A DNA stretch of 64,000 nt from Branchinecta lynchi (GCA_023053575.1 JAKZAP010000017.1:21809023-21873022), one strand, 5' to 3'. Positions 1 through 11,661 are shown, counted from the stretch's first letter. Numbers and translations: made by a program. The notes: generated by a model not told the origin, from the letters alone.

Positions 1-440
1 TTCAAAAACTCCCAGCAATGCTTGTTAGAAAAGGGTATATTTGAGATGTCACTAAAGTCAAGCCGCAGATGTAGTTTACGTGATTGTTCTAGTGATTCAT
101 CAGAAGTTCCATGGCTTAAAGTGCCTATTAAAAGTTTTTCTTTGTGAAATAGTGTTGCGAAGCTTGATTCACTTGCTTTATAAATGTACCAGAATATGCA
201 ATAAGCTTATAAAAAATAACATAGCTGTAAAAATCATTCAAAAACAAATAACCTATTCAATCTGTATTATACAAGCTGATTTATGCGTAGAATTAAGATC
301 TACTAAGCATTATAAGAAACATCACTTTTATCTTTGTCCAAGCTAGTAAATTGAGCATGTACTGGCCCACAAAATTACGCTTTGAAATATCACAGAGAGG
401 AAACTGTTGAAAAAGCTGCTGATCTAGGGGGTAAGCATTG
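1..440. other. No recognisable feature
   Basis: AT-rich sequence with only short chance open frames. I see no motif, terminal repeat or retrotransposon tail here. Confidence 0.5.
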
Positions 441-490
441 TTCCTAGGTTAGTGGGATTGGGGTAGTTTGATCTGCCCATTGAACTCTAA

Positions 491-631
491 AACAGTAGTT
501 TTTCTTAAAATCAGCCAATGTTTCGTCAACACAGTCGTGTTTTCTCAACAATAGTCGTTTGTATCTGTAAATCAGTCGGTAAAAATGACCAGACAGTCGG
601 TAAATACCTCCCCCCCCCCACAACATTTTGG
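491..631. repeat. Dispersed repeat U, copy 1, with poly-C tract
   Basis: Contains stretches of CAGT...TTTTTCTTAAAATCAGCC and ends in GGTAAATACCTC, a run of C residues and ACATTTT. The same order of words is found at 21,386-21,560, so this is an interspersed repeat. It has no coding potential and I cannot assign it to a class. Confidence 0.6.
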
Positions 632-716
632 CTAGTAACGCCTTTGGATCCAGCTGCTTACTTGCCGATAGCTACGACTTATATCATCTTACTGTGTGGG
701 AAGAGAATATTTTCTG

Positions 717-1465
717 AGTGGCTGTAAAATGCAACGAAGCTGCAAACTGCGCTATCCTTCGGGTAACTTGCGGAATGTAGTGACACTAGCTGCGTTCTAT
801 GTCACGGGAGTTCTCACTGGTGGTCTCCGGTTTTTCTTATCAGCCGTTTCTGCATCCACTGGTGAGTACTCACCAGTCTTGTAACCCGTTTTTGAACTAA
901 CCGATGTCCGGTTTTACATCACCGGTGCTGACTTAACCAGAACCTGCTCGGGGAGCCCGGCTTCAGCGAGGAGTTCGCAAGTTTTCATCAACTCACAGGT
1001 GAACCAGAAAACGAGTCATAAGAGAAGAACCGGACAGTGGTGATAAAACACCAGAGACAGCCCGGAGTGAAACGAACGCAACTACTACATCGGGTCGTTT
1101 TTGTATATATGTAGGTACAATCGGATCTAGCACGGTAGAGCGGCGTAACTGACCCTAACTACAAAGTGATAAAGTGAAATAAGGTAACGTTAGGCGACGC
1201 AGATACTTTCTTGCGTGGCTGTAAACGGAGCCGAAGCTGAGCACCGCGCCATCTTTTGTTACATCGGGCAGTTGGAATGCAGGGGTTTTCGGACATAGCG
1301 TGACAGGAGTTTTTTTTGCCCCTGCCAAAAGATGATAAAACGATTGAGCAAATATTTGTGGAAGACGAAAGCCTTTAAGTGCAAAACGGAGCCGAAGCTG
1401 AAAAATGTTCCACCTCTTGTTATATCGGCCGTCGGAATGTAAAAGCTTGCAGACATAGCGTGAGA
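717..1465. repeat. Three diverged copies of a short motif
   Basis: Segments at 717-780, 1,215-1,305 and 1,376-1,465 share the order GGCTGTAAA (or GTGCAAAAC), CGAAGCTG, CTTGTTA, ATCGG, GGAATG. The second and third also share GACATAGCGTGA. They look like old local duplications separated by unrelated sequence. The intervening DNA at 780-1,215 is GC-richer and has no recognisable gene. Confidence 0.55.
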
Positions 1466-1956
1466 CAGCTGTATATTTGAACCTAGCTCCGCATTCTCTA
1501 ACGATAATTTAAAAATTTTGGCAAGGGGTCTTAGGAAAAGTGATGCAGCATTTGGTTACGCTCAAAATTAGTTTCTCTGAATAAAACATCAGAGAGGCGA
1601 TACCCATTATGGTTTTAAATCTCTATCTATTTTGTCCAAGTTTTAATTGCATGATGGAGTGAGACTTGGTACTTAAAAGGTGTAATGACCGTTGGCTGAA
1701 AGCAGATAAGCCTAAATCTCAAATCATTTGCTGGCGAACAATCGTAAGCGAATAGGCAAGAACTCAGCTCCGAAGATAGCCATTCGCCATCTCTTCAGAA
1801 CAAGACAAATTTCCTTTAATGGTAATCTCTGTGGACCGTCAACATAGTGTTTTATTTTGCTTGTGTAAAGTTGGAATACATGAATCTGTTTGGATTAAAT
1901 AAATAAAGCACCTGCCCGAAGAGTCAAAGATGCATTTACAGTTTGACATGGGACCA

Positions 1957-2045
1957 GCGTTGCCACTGGTCGCAGAATTCTACGATTTAAGACAGGTTTT
2001 CGACTTCTTCAACAAGTCGAGCCAGAGTTCTGCGACCGTTAAGAT
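1957..2045 (+). repeat. Fragment of the repeat forming the 51-kb tandem pair
   Basis: The words GTTGCCACTGGTCGCAGAA, CAGGTTTTCGAC and a later CTGCGAC recur in the same order at about 51,095-51,160 and 51,446-51,530. This is a third, dispersed and more diverged copy. Confidence 0.6.
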
Positions 2046-2142
2046 CGTAGGAAAGGGATTGATTATGAAGCTGCAAAAGCGAGATTTCTCGTCAAAGGAC
2101 CTGTGTTACCCATAATAATAACACAACCTATTTCAATAATCA

Positions 2143-2245
2143 CTCCATATATTTCTAAACCCGGAGACCCCAAAATCGTATGGTAAATTCTAACCCCTCT
2201 AACAAAACCACGATGAAAAACCGGTTATGTAAACTGTTTCTCTGT
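2143..2245 (+). repeat. Dispersed repeat X, copy 1
   Basis: CATATATTTCTAAACCCGG followed by AGACCCC, TCGTATGGTA and ATTCTAACC is repeated almost unchanged at 19,966-20,140. Class unknown; no coding signal. Confidence 0.6.
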
Positions 2246-2580
2246 TTTCGCTATAAGTCAACGGGTCTCGGAAAAGGCTCAAAACAGCCAGAACCGTGGG
2301 TTATTTGTTGAAAGCACAGCCTAGTTTTAAAGTATTCAAATATTTTAAAATACTGTAAGCTGAAGAGTAAATAGTGTGAGGGGTCCTTTAAGAATTCTAA
2401 AAAATAGCCAAGTTTCGTGGGCGTCAGAACGCCACAGATTTTTGCGGTCAAATGTGTCACAACTTCCGTCAGAGAAAAGCGCCAACACTGTAAGGGATAG
2501 TCAGTCGAACGTATAAATTTACAACTGTACTTAGAAACTGAATTGTCCGACGTCACCGCTGCAGCATCGCTTCGGGCCGA

Positions 2581-2895
2581 ATGGAGAAGTTTCGTCGGCG
2601 ACCTATACAGGCACACCCAACGCCGACCAACCAAAGCGCTTACCAAAAATACACACCACTCCCAGCCTCTTCTTGGGTTGAGGAGGGGGTCAACGCAAAA
2701 AAAAACATAGCTTGTCTGCGTGAAGGAGTCCAAAGGAAAATTCCGCCGCTTTTGAAGCAGATGGAACAAGAACTGGCTCGAGCTCACAAAGGAATGGACC
2801 CGCAAGACCGCAAAGGTTGGAACTCGACTGTGGAACAACGGTCTAAACTAAGTTGTATCGGAATTCCGTACAAGCATGACGTCACACCTGTTTGA
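2581..2895 (+). CDS. Weak candidate exon, unidentified
   Basis: An open stretch of 104 codons with a GC-richer composition than its surroundings. The translated product is hydrophilic, with a charged helix-prone part near its end (KQMEQELARAHKGMDPQDRK). The opposite strand is also open (2,251-2,838), which weakens the case for either. I recognise no domain, and no splice sites stand out. It may be non-coding. Confidence 0.15.
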   Translation: MEKFRRRPIQAHPTPTNQSAYQKYTPLPASSWVEEGVNAKKNIACLREGVQRKIPPLLKQMEQELARAHKGMDPQDRKGWNSTVEQRSKLSCIGIPYKHDVTPV

Positions 2896-2944
2896 TCTAT
2901 TTTACCTCAGAAAATGAAAAATGTTTGTTTATTCCTGTCGGTTA

Positions 2945-3250
2945 ATATATATTTGAATATATAGATAGAGCCGAGCGGCCAAAGAGGCGCCGGTCGCGGT
3001 TGCATTTACTAAACGACCTAGGGACAATCAAACCCTATGTTAGGTCCTCAATCACACGACGTCACTGTCTACATCACCCCTTCATATATAGATATATAAT
3101 TAGTTATGCCCGCTTACAAAAGGGAAAAAGCTGAGTACTACAAAAGGGAAAAAGTGGAGTACATAAAGAAAAAGAAAAGAAGAAAAGAAACTAAAGAAAA
3201 TATATACACGTACTAAACATAACACTAAAACCTATACCACGAATTGAGTT
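2945..3250 (-). mobile_element. 3' UTR remnant of a non-LTR retrotransposon
   Basis: Read on the minus strand, 3,095-3,205 contains CTCCACTTTTTCCCTTTTGTA twice in variant form and then a TATA-rich tail. The same 3' UTR words follow the RT gene at 32,954 (-), so this is a short 3' fragment of a related element. At 2,968-2,991 the plus strand has a tRNA box-A-like stretch (GCCGAGCGGCCAAAGAGGCG) without a matching box B, so I do not call a tRNA. Confidence 0.5.
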
Positions 3251-3782
3251 AGTATATGGTTTCTGCAAGCATTTAAAGATCTTGCTCGAGCATTTGTTTC
3301 AGTTTTATGTATTTTTTTGGTGTTTTTTTTGTGTTTTGCTGATAGCTCCGTGTTTGAATTTCGCAGAGGGACACTAAGCAAAAATTGTGCGTACTTGTAG
3401 TACATGGTGCGTATTTTTCTTTGGTCTATTATTTTTAAAATTCCCCAAGTGGCAAAACATAAAGTACGTAAGGTGTAATTACTGCATTAAACAGACGGGC
3501 AAGAACAAACCGGTTGACACTGTGCTTACATTTTACCGAGCGGCCGTAACCACCGCGCTTCGCTTTACATACATTTTCAACTAGCGTTGTCCTCATAGAC
3601 TGAATATTTGACTTGTAGACTATTCTGAGGGGAGTCCGTGTGACGGGCTATGTGGTTTACGATCGACATTATGCGTTGCTCTTGCGTAACTTCATCAAAA
3701 CAATAAACTCGGTTTTACTCTGGAATTCCGAAACAACTGGATGGATGAATGTATTTTCCATTTAACGGGTTAGTGTAAGGAG

Positions 3783-4027
3783 TTAAGAGATTTGAGGAAG
3801 GAAATATTTGGGGAAACGGTGAGGGGGGAGGACAGATTTAAACAAATTTTAAAAAGTATAAGTCTTAGAGATGTTAGAAATTTGGGAAGATTCCTTAAGG
3901 TGGCTATGGTCCACAGGGGAAATATTTTTGTAGTTAAATATGTTGTTTAGGTTACGTTTCGTGTTGTTTTGTTGTTTCCATGGCCCTCTCTGCTATTACG
4001 GAATAAATCTTATCTTACCCTATCTTA
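3783..4027 (+). mobile_element. 3' end of a non-LTR retrotransposon (RT C-terminus)
   Basis: Fifty-five codons ending at TAG 3,948-3,950 encode the type of tail seen at the end of many Jockey/I-group RT proteins: LRKEIFGE, then VRNLGRFLKVA. A short 3' UTR follows, ending in GAATAAATCTTATCTTACC, a typical retrotransposon 3' terminus. The element is truncated on its 5' side; the zinc-binding Cys-His motif normally just upstream is missing. Confidence 0.6.
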
Positions 4028-4160
4028 GTGACACCGGAACAACTCGTGGATGCCAGCGAATACGGGAAGCAAGTACGAGTACGACAAACAAGTACGAGCA
4101 TAGGCATCACCAACGTTTCTGGGGGAACTCGAGGTTCTCAGGTAATGTCACACGAATCAC

Positions 4161-4480
4161 ATCTGTCCTTATTTCAGTACCGAACAATTTTAGAAATGAA
4201 CAAATGTCTCCAATCAACCCTTCTTCTGGAACATTTTTTAACCAGTTAAGCCCAAACGTATATCTAGAACAAATTCCAATACGATCCGGCCAGCGCTGTA
4301 CAAGATTTGAATGAACTGCGCTTTTTGTCTTGGAGTCTGCATGTGTAAACCTCCAGAAACGAACATCCATATTTTGAAAACGTCACGGTCAGGAGAAGAA
4401 TGCTCTCCGTGGCCATGTCTGTAAATGCATTATCCATGGTGTGATCAAGTATGGCTTCATTGTTCAGGTGTCCGTTAAAC
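4161..4480 (-). pseudogene. Repeat V copy 1, unidentified coding-like segment
   Basis: On the minus strand this encodes, across a frameshift, a protein segment also present at 21,869-22,308 and 53,375-53,820. Conserved words are HSNLVQRWPDRIG, SRYTFGLNWLKN, PEEGLI, CSFLKLFGTEIRTD and, upstream, HTMDNAFTDMATES. Conservation is clearer in the protein than in any long nucleotide word, which suggests decay of a once-coding sequence. I do not recognise the family. It stops at 4,161, where the other copies continue. Confidence 0.5.
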
Positions 4481-4733
4481 AAGCTTCTATCTGCCCAAGT
4501 AGGTAGCTGGTGTTACGCTTGGTTTAGTACTCGTAATTCTTACATGTGTGACACAGCTCTGAAATTAACACTGTGATGATTTGCGTTGCCTATGCATTCA
4601 GCGGTGATCAAACTTAGTTCATGGAAGGACTGTTTTGTCAAAGAAGGGAGGAGGAAGACTTAGGAGCTCCCATGGTCTAAGAGCTTCCATGGAGAGCCGT
4701 GGAAGTGTCCTCCAGCTCTCGTTCGTATATCTT

Positions 4734-5512
4734 GGTTAAAGTTTAACTGAAAAGGCAACTAATTTTTACATCATATTTGGAATTATTTTTACTCATCTAA
4801 CGGATTTTGTATTTTTTTCACCCGGGGCTCTAGTAATGACGTTCAGAATGCGCGCTGCTTGCAAGACAACCCAAAATTCACTCAGACGCGGAGAATTTAA
4901 ATTTCAACATAAGCCTGTCTTTCCATGTGTGACGAACGCTAAGCAAACTGATCAGATATATCTTTTTGTTATATGTGTTATTTTTCGGAAATGGCTTACC
5001 TTTGTAGTTCCTGATATTTCAACCATAGAGCGACAAGCACATAGAGGTTCCACATATCCGAAAGACATTCGATGAAATCGATTATCTATGAATAGGGGAC
5101 AAACGGAGTAACGCATTTTTATCGGCTTTCACGCTTTCCAGGCCTATTTAAGTAAATAAGTGAAGTGTAACCCGATAAAAAATTTATCTGAAAATAGTAC
5201 TATGAAGTAGTACGAAAAAGTAGCGTGCAGTACTAACGATGCTACTACATGTTTCTAATTCAAGGCTACCGTGCTACTGCATACTACTATATGCTACTAT
5301 TAACAAGGTTGGATGCTACTACGGCAAGACAGGATGCTACTGGATACTACTACATAAGATTGGACCAGTCTGAGGCACAATAAATGAGAGTATTCTTTGC
5401 TATTACATAGTATTACATGCAACTTTTTTGTACTACTACCATACTACTACGCAGGCTACAAATTTTTCATCGGGAACTAGACTGTGGCATCTCAGTCCTA
5501 TTCGGTTAAACT
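4734..5512. mobile_element. MITE family R, copy 1, interrupted by another MITE
   Basis: Terminal inverted repeats of the form AAAGTTTAACYGAAAAGG lie at both ends. Comparison with the uninterrupted copy at 7,455-7,911 shows the same internal order (CGCGGAGAATTT, AATCGATTAT, GTAACGCATTT, TCTCAG). It also shows that 5,171-5,474 is a later insertion. Non-autonomous; no coding capacity. Confidence 0.65.
5171..5474. mobile_element. MITE with CCCGATRAAAAATTT ends, copy 1
   Basis: The ends CCCGATAAAAAATTTATC and AAATTTTTCATCGGG form inverted repeats. The interior is full of short CTACTA / TACTAC words and includes ACCAGTCTGAGGCACA. A second copy lies at 42,100-42,392. The element sits inside MITE R copy 1. 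Confidence 0.7.
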
Positions 5513-5574
5513 TCACCTTCACTTGGCAATGTTTCAAAATGCTGATGTCCATTGCAAGCATAACACATGTTACC

Positions 5575-5845
5575 ACATGTGTGTTAATCCACAGTCTCAG
5601 AGGACAGAGCTGGAAATTGCGTGGTGACAGATTTCAGAAAGACACTGGAAAATGGAACTTCAGAACCGGATAGTTGAAGTTACTGGAATCATCTATGTGT
5701 TATAAATGCAGGATATATTAATCAGTCTAAAGCAGGTGTGGACCGTCACCTGGTTGACTTTCAATTGAGTGAAATTGTATTCAGAAATTCATAAGGCGAA
5801 AGCCTTTCTGGTGCAATTATATGGTTTATAAATACATTTTCAGTA
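5575..5845 (+). pseudogene. C-terminal remnant of a CR1-group RT (family D)
   Basis: Frameshifted reading frames give GDRFQKDTGKWNF, a YWN-type element and KAGVDRHLVDFQLSEI. These match the ends at 48,705-49,012 and 49,850-50,250. The pattern F....W.......YWN.LP...V.A...N.FK...D.H is the usual C-terminus of CR1/L2-group RT proteins. The 3' UTR word GGCGAAAGCC follows, as in the 49-kb copy. 5'-truncated and broken. Confidence 0.6.
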
Positions 5846-5879
5846 ACTAGTATAACTGTTAAATATTACGAGTTGCATA

Positions 5880-6063
5880 GGAATCTGTCGGTCGCCGCAT
5901 TTTCTCCGCATCACGGTTTTGTCCGTTTGTTTGTAATCTGTTCGAAGCGTAAATTTGTATCCTAATTTAAGTTGTGTTTCTTTCTTTTCTCTATACTCCA
6001 CTATTTCTATTTTATAGAACTGGGTTAATAAAAAGATTCATTCATTCATATTATTATTATTAT
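5880..6063 (+). mobile_element. Non-LTR retrotransposon 3' UTR with ATTC/ATT tail
   Basis: A T-rich stretch ends in TAGAACTGGGTTAATAAAAAG and then (ATTC)n and (ATT)n repeats. A tail of short tandem units directly after an AATAAA-like word is characteristic of CR1/L2-type 3' ends. No coding part survives. Confidence 0.45.
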
Positions 6064-6921
6064 GTCTCAAGGGGTTACACATTTATAGTGCTAGTTAGTT
6101 TTTAGCAAACTGAAGAAGATCTTACGCTTTATGAACACCGACAACTAATCCACTCATCCGTAAGGTTCATCTGCACACATTCCGACTACTCGAATGATCT
6201 CTAGGCAACTGGTGTCTCCGGGAATGGAGAATTCCCTGCTCAGAACTAAGGAGCTTTGATGCCGCCGCACGCACAAACTGCAAAGAAAACAAAGTAATTG
6301 GGAGAGCAAGGGCTAAGCCGGGGGAAGGGACACCAGGGAGCAGGGGAGGGAAAAGAGATAGTTGGATTATCCAGTTGTATCTAAATAAACGAAAAAGCAA
6401 AAGGGTAGATGAGCACGGCTAAACTTTTGCTTAAGGCCCCCCTCTCGGAAGTGAACCCAGTATCTCGTAATTACGTAAAAATTATAATATGTAAAAAGGT
6501 AGACTATAGTTGGTACTTGTCTATTTCATTCCCAATTTTACTTGTCAATTTTCTAAAGTCAAAGTGCATTAAATAAGCAAAGTAAAGTTTTTTTTCTTCT
6601 AAATTACCAAAAAGGGGGCAACAACTATGTTAACTGCTAGCTCGGGGCCATAGATGTTAAGCCCGGGCTTATAAATGAGTGGATAAAAAGGTTACGCTAT
6701 GATGGGTAATGGGTACACGGTGAGGAGGCTGTTTAGGATACCAGTGATTGCACGGAAGATAGTTTTTGCGAGGAGAAGCGGCATAAGGTCAATGGTTAGT
6801 ATGAGAACATGAAAGAGGATACACGAAGCAAAACGACCGACATATAGGCTACTAATGCGACTAGGACAAAAGCACAATTAAGAAAACACGTTGAGACATA
6901 CTTTAATACTCTTAATGACGA
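6064..6921. other. No recognisable feature
   Basis: Only short open frames on both strands, no terminal repeats or retrotransposon motifs that I can support. Confidence 0.4.
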
Positions 6922-7073
6922 AAGTGGGCCCTCACTGGCAATTGCAAGCTGTCTCGAAGCAATCTTAATGTGTCGTAAGCGGTAATTTTGGCAGTTTTCA
7001 GCCAATAAGAGCACGCCGGGTCCGTACGAGCTCGGTTACGACAGACTTACGATTGCCAGTGGAGGACCCACTT
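6922..7073. mobile_element. Small inverted-repeat element (MITE), about 152 bp
   Basis: The left end AAGTGGGCCCTCACTGGCAA and the reverse complement of the right end (AAGTGGGTCCTCCACTGGCA) match with one indel and few mismatches over about 28 bp. They continue as weaker similarity (CTGTCG). No clear target duplication. It contains no coding sequence. Confidence 0.65.
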
Positions 7074-7454
7074 AACTATTCGTGTCGATAAAGAATAGCC
7101 GTGCACCTAGGGAAGAGCCAGAAACGTCACCACAAGAAACGTTGTTGACTGGTTCACATAGGATTTGAATAAACTTTGAGGATTCGTTTGGGTGACCTGT
7201 CTCGTTCTTCCTTAGGATCACTGGCATAGTCATATAGAGTTGTAGAGTATAAAAGGTGTGCGGTGATGAGTCTAAACCAGTATATCAGTGCATGGACAGT
7301 ACAAATTACTGCTGTTGGAATTTCTGAAGAAACGGGTGTCGTAAGCAAAAGGGCTGATGTACCAGCACGACAAAGAGACAAGAAAAGCTGATAAAGATGA
7401 AACTGGAAACCCATAAAATGAGCGGATAACACTACAGCAGAATTGACACACTGA

Positions 7455-7911
7455 AAGGTTAACTGAGATGCAAATTTATTTTTGTATTTTTTAACTAAAT
7501 GTACTGCGTTATTTGGATTGTTTCAAGGGAATTTTTTGGGTATTCACTATTTGCTCTAGTATGACGTTTAAACTGTCTACGGCCGTCCTCACAGCGCAAA
7601 ATTCTACCGTTACGCGGAAAATTTGAATCTCAATACAAACGCGGCTTTTCAGTGGCCAGTGATCAGCTCGCAGAAAGAAGCTGACTGCGTAAATACTTAT
7701 TTTCGTAAATCCTTTTAGTCAAGCATGTAACAGAGGTACAAGCGCATCCAGGTACCACTAACCCAACAGGGAAATTCCCCTATGAAAATCGATTATGCCT
7801 GAATAGTGGAGCAACGAAGTAACGCATTTCATCGGGTCGTCAAGCCACTTTAAGTGATAAATGATGGGTACCTAGATTGTCCTATCTCAGACCTTTTCGG
7901 TTAAACTTTAA
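7455..7911. mobile_element. MITE family R, copy 2 (uninterrupted)
   Basis: Ends read AGGTTAACTGAGA and TTTTCGGTTAAACTTTA. The interior includes ATTTGCTCTAG, CTACGGCCGTC, GGAAAATTTGAATCTCAATA and TATCTCAGACC. It gives the pre-insertion arrangement for the MITEs nested in the copies at 4,734 and 16,955. Confidence 0.65.
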
Positions 7912-8280
7912 TCAATCAACGTGAACTCAGGAACGCATTACAAACGAACGTGACAAGCAGAGATCGCCTTTGGACTAATAAAACATAATCTTTGGAGGGG
8001 GGGAGGGGGAACTTGATTTGCTAGCACATTACGAAATGATTACGAAAGTACTTGCCTACAGAACGCTGCTCACACAGCCCAAACGAAGCGCCGGGCACAA
8101 TTAACGTAGATGCGCTGATGTGATGACGTCACGTTTTAATTTCTAATCTCCAAATCCAAAGTTGGTCCTCCAGTCTTTCTTGGAAATGCAGTAGCGGATA
8201 AACCTACCATATTTGATCAGGGTTCGGCATTATAGCAACAGGTTCAGGCTCTCGGTTCTAAGTGGCCTGTGATACAATAC

Positions 8281-8659
8281 AGTCGTTTACGCAGTTACCG
8301 TGGTACCTGATACCACGATCAAAAGGCTTTTTTGCAGTTATCGTGGTATCTGGCCAGTCATCGTTGTAACTGATCGTGGTATCTGAAAAAGTCATCTCAC
8401 TTTCACCATCACCAGCACTAGAGCCTACGATTTTGTCAAATTGGTGGGAAAGAAGTTTGACACTTAGTAGTGTGACTGGATATCAGTTTTTCCTTTGGGG
8501 TGACTTCGAAAAGCGCAATTTTGGCGCAATTTAAAGCGCAATTTTTATTTTTGCAGAGCAACCGTACGTGGTATCAGATACTAGTTACTGCAAAACCGAC
8601 TAATTGCAAATCAAGTTACCGTGGTAACAGATACCATGGTACCTGCAAAAACGCAACTC
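8281..8659. mobile_element. MITE family S, copy 1, rich in GGTATC palindromes
   Basis: Many copies of the half-site CGTGGTATC and its complement GATACCACG occur in both orientations. The right end is ACCTGCAAAAACGCAACT, which matches the other copies (23,672-23,997 and 41,287-41,752). The whole element could fold into a long imperfect cruciform. A short interior open frame is not conserved between copies. Confidence 0.65.
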
Positions 8660-8879
8660 ATGTAGCCATCACCGTGGCCTAGACGGTCGACTCGCCAACA
8701 TTTTTCTTACTCGGCATACACTTGCATGGTTTAATCTGCGCATAGGCCACAAAGGGGGCTGTTTTCCAGGCTCGGCAGGGGCATCGACGATCTGGACAAA
8801 GGAGGGACAAGACTGGATACAGTTTGGCACACAACTGTGGCTTCAGTAGGAGTGACGAGGGAATCGTTTTTCTTTTCTT

Positions 8880-9090
8880 TTTACTCTCTTTCTTTACCTC
8901 TTTTTTCTTTTCTTTTTTTAAAATATATCAGGTTAGTTTTTGTGTTATTATTTACTGCATAACTTTAAGTTAAAGGTGGTTAGAAGATACAACCACCTAC
9001 AGGATTTTTGTCTTTTATGTGGTTGTTGAGTTTTTTGTACAAGGTAGTTGTGTTTTTTTGGCGAAGTAAAAAATTTCTGAATCTGAATCA
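8880..9090 (+). mobile_element. Probable non-LTR retrotransposon 3' UTR
   Basis: A pyrimidine-rich stretch is followed by GTTGTGTTTTTTTGGCG, AAGTAAAAAATTTC and a short TGAATC repeat. This is the usual form of a retrotransposon 3' end, but no coding sequence survives to confirm it. Confidence 0.35.
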
Positions 9091-9378
9091 TATACCGCTT
9101 GAGAAACCGACGCGATCAGCAAAGGCGGACTCACAACTACTAACACCCCTTCCTTTTCTCCTTCTTCAATTATATACTTATTCTTCTTCCCGAACTACAC
9201 ACGAAGTACAACTGTTCACATAACTAACGAAATAATACAGTAAGCTACCAATAACAAAGTGATGCACAACATCAGTGAGTATTTACCACCGTCCGAAGTT
9301 TGATCAAATTTAATGCATTACTGCGAATTCTTATTTCAGACGTTACGGCGGATGCAGAAAACGATGAGAGATGATCCC

Positions 9379-9676
9379 CATTTAAACGTTATCTTTTCGC
9401 AAAGAATAAGACAAAAGGGTCATATCAAAATCTTATCATCATTCATCATACAACTGAACATGATGTGCATCCATGTGCTGCATAAAATGTTATTAAACTA
9501 CTGACAGTAGGCTATAGTCATTTCTCATTTAAATGTTATCTTTTCGCAAAGCATAACACAAAAGGGTCATATTAAAAATATTATCGGCATCCATCATACA
9601 CTGAACATGATGCGCATCCATGTGTTGTATAACATGTTATTAAACTATTGACAGTAGGCTATAGTCATTTCTGACT
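9379..9676 (+). repeat. Two-copy tandem duplication, 150-bp unit
   Basis: ATTTAAACGTTATCTTTTCG at 9,379 recurs as ATTTAAATGTTATCTTTTCG at 9,529. Both units run through GGGTCATAT, TGAACATGATG, GCATCCATGTG, ATGTTATTAAACTA and GACAGTAGGCTATAGTCAT. Identity is high, so the duplication is fairly recent. Short open frames inside are not conserved between units. Confidence 0.85.
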
Positions 9677-9679
9677 CTG

Positions 9680-10464
9680 TAGTACTGAGACAGGTGACCT
9701 TAACCAAAGTAGGCTATTTAGATCTAGTACCCTTCGAAACTTCGTCCAACAGAAACAACACAATCCTTCTTATCCCAAGTGTCAAATAAAACTAGCTATA
9801 CAAGAATAACGCAATGGATGGTTTTCACGAGGTTCTTTCGCAATGATGATGAAATTTGATTTACTTATTTATTATTACATTTAGCGTTAAAGGAACAGAA
9901 AACTTGACTCAAACTTGACTCGGGGAGCTAGCTGACATATCAAGAAGGTACCCTGAGTCGATATTGAGAGTAAGACAAATTCTCGTTACGACCATTGCAG
10001 TTTCCGGGTAGTTTCCGAGAATTCGACTTTTGAGCAAAAGCAAAAGATTTGTATACCGGGAGTAGGAATCGAACGCACGACCTCTTCACTTCTGTCCCGA
10101 TACTATGGCCGAAACACGACCAAAGGCGAACTTTTACAGTGCATAAGTGCATAATTACAGTGCATAAGGGGTAAGGGCCTGCCAGTTAACAGATAACAAA
10201 GAAGGGGGTTCTATCGACAATAAGTCCCTGTATCTTTATTAAGCCCCCCAGGTCGGTCTGATGGCCGAAAGTTGCGCAGACAGTTTTCTTTGCCTTTAAG
10301 CTTTTAGCTTGTCGCCATGGATATTACGCAGTGGATACGAAAAGGAAACCAGTGTAGAACAAGAAAGGAAAGAAAAAGTAGGCTGAACTCTGAATTAATT
10401 CCGAGTTAGTTTCCGACTTCAAAGTAAGCTCTAAGTTAAAGTTAGTCCTAAAGGGAAAGCTGGG
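9680..10464. other. Mostly featureless; weak tRNA-like stretch on minus strand near 10,030-10,110
   Basis: Reading the minus strand, CGTTCGATTCC near 10,070 matches an RNA polymerase III box B, and GGCCATAGTATCGG about 35 bases upstream is a poor box A. No convincing cloverleaf forms. It may be a decayed tRNA-derived SINE. The rest of the stretch shows no feature. Confidence 0.25.
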
Positions 10465-11412
10465 AGTTTTTGGGATCCCAAAACGTAATTGGAGGAATAC
10501 ACTATGACATCACAAAAGTTGTCCCTCTGTGCGTACGGTAACTCTCAAAGGGAATGAAATATGTTGACGAAACTTGGTGTGAGGGTTCTTTGGGTCAAGA
10601 ATAAGGTCGAGTTCGTAGACGGGCTATGTAGCCCTACATTTAGGGGTGGGGGAGAAGGTGCAAACTAACGGGTAAACAAAATATTTATAAACAGCTAATT
10701 TGATAGTCGATTCTGAGGTAAAAAGACATGCTGAACACGATGATGAAAAGCATTGTATCGCCGGACAAGTAGTTCGTCTGGAATCTGGCAAAAACCAAAA
10801 AGTTTGTTAAACTAGCAAATGTTTATCAGAAGTTGATTAGATGATAACACTTATACGAAAGTAATTTTCTACCCGAACAACTAGTTCGCCCGCAATCCGG
10901 ATCCGATTTTATTTTCCGGTTTTGTCGACAAAACCGGAAAATCTGTTAAAAGCAAAAGTTTTACTTTAAGTTGATTAGATGACAGATTTAGGGGTAAGAA
11001 TCGACGCTGAATCCGTATATGACAGTCATTTCTTATCCGGCCATTTAGTTCCTCTAGAATGCGACTGAAATTGGAAAATTTGTTTTAAGTTAAAGTTTTA
11101 TTTGAAGTTGATTAGATGTTTTTTATAGGGATACGGAGATACGCTGAATCCGTCTGTGCACTTTCTTTTTGTGCTGGACAAGTAGTTCACTTGGATTTCG
11201 GCCCAAACCGGAAATTTGAAGAAGTAAAGCAGGAAGTATCGATCAGCATCGTCAATGGAGATATGGCTTATAGAAGTATATCTGAACTTGGTTGTCTCAG
11301 ATAACTAGCTATTTGCTAAGTTAACCTGTTTCCAAAGGAAAGGCAAGGCAAGACCCAACTACCTGGATCAAATATCGAATTTTTGGGATCCCATCGAAAC
11401 CATTGGTCTTGT
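10465..11412 (+). mobile_element. Family G element, copy 1 (HINE-like)
   Basis: The left end is the palindrome TTTTGGGATCCCAAAA followed by CGTAATTGGAGG. The right end is TTTTTGGGATCCCATCGAA followed by ACC.TTGGTCTT. The interior holds three to four diverged tandem units, each with GCTGAACACGATG, TAGTTCGTCYGGAATCYGGC and GAAGTTGATTAGATG. After the left hairpin come TTGTCC..CTGTG and ACGGTAACTCTC, equivalent to the (GTCC)n tract of other copies. Six copies lie in the window in both orientations. Non-coding and presumably moved by an element encoded elsewhere. Confidence 0.75.
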
Positions 11413-11661
11413 TTAAAAAGAGTTTCGGAAGCCCTCCAAACCGACGACATATATAAAAAAAAAAATTCATGCAGAAGTGAATAATGGGAGACGGTAATAA
11501 TCTTAATTTAGATTTTAAAACCTTGTATATTTTTTGCTCAAAGTCAGTAAATGGGTCAAATGATATGGGTATAGTTTGTTATATACTGTATTTTCTTACT
11601 CATCAGTTTTGAAAGAAGTAAATGAATAAACAAATAATAAGTTAAATGTGCAACATAAAAA

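Noticed and set aside
2251..2838. 195-codon open frame on the minus strand
   Set aside because: No domain, cysteine- and phenylalanine-rich low-information sequence, and the opposite strand is open too; more likely chance or a shadow.
2968..2991. tRNA-Leu/Ser-like D-arm sequence
   Set aside because: Only a box A; no box B or cloverleaf follows.
6918..7075. piggyBac-type TTAA duplication around the small MITE
   Set aside because: TTAA is present beside the right end only; the left flank has it several bases away, so not a proper duplication.
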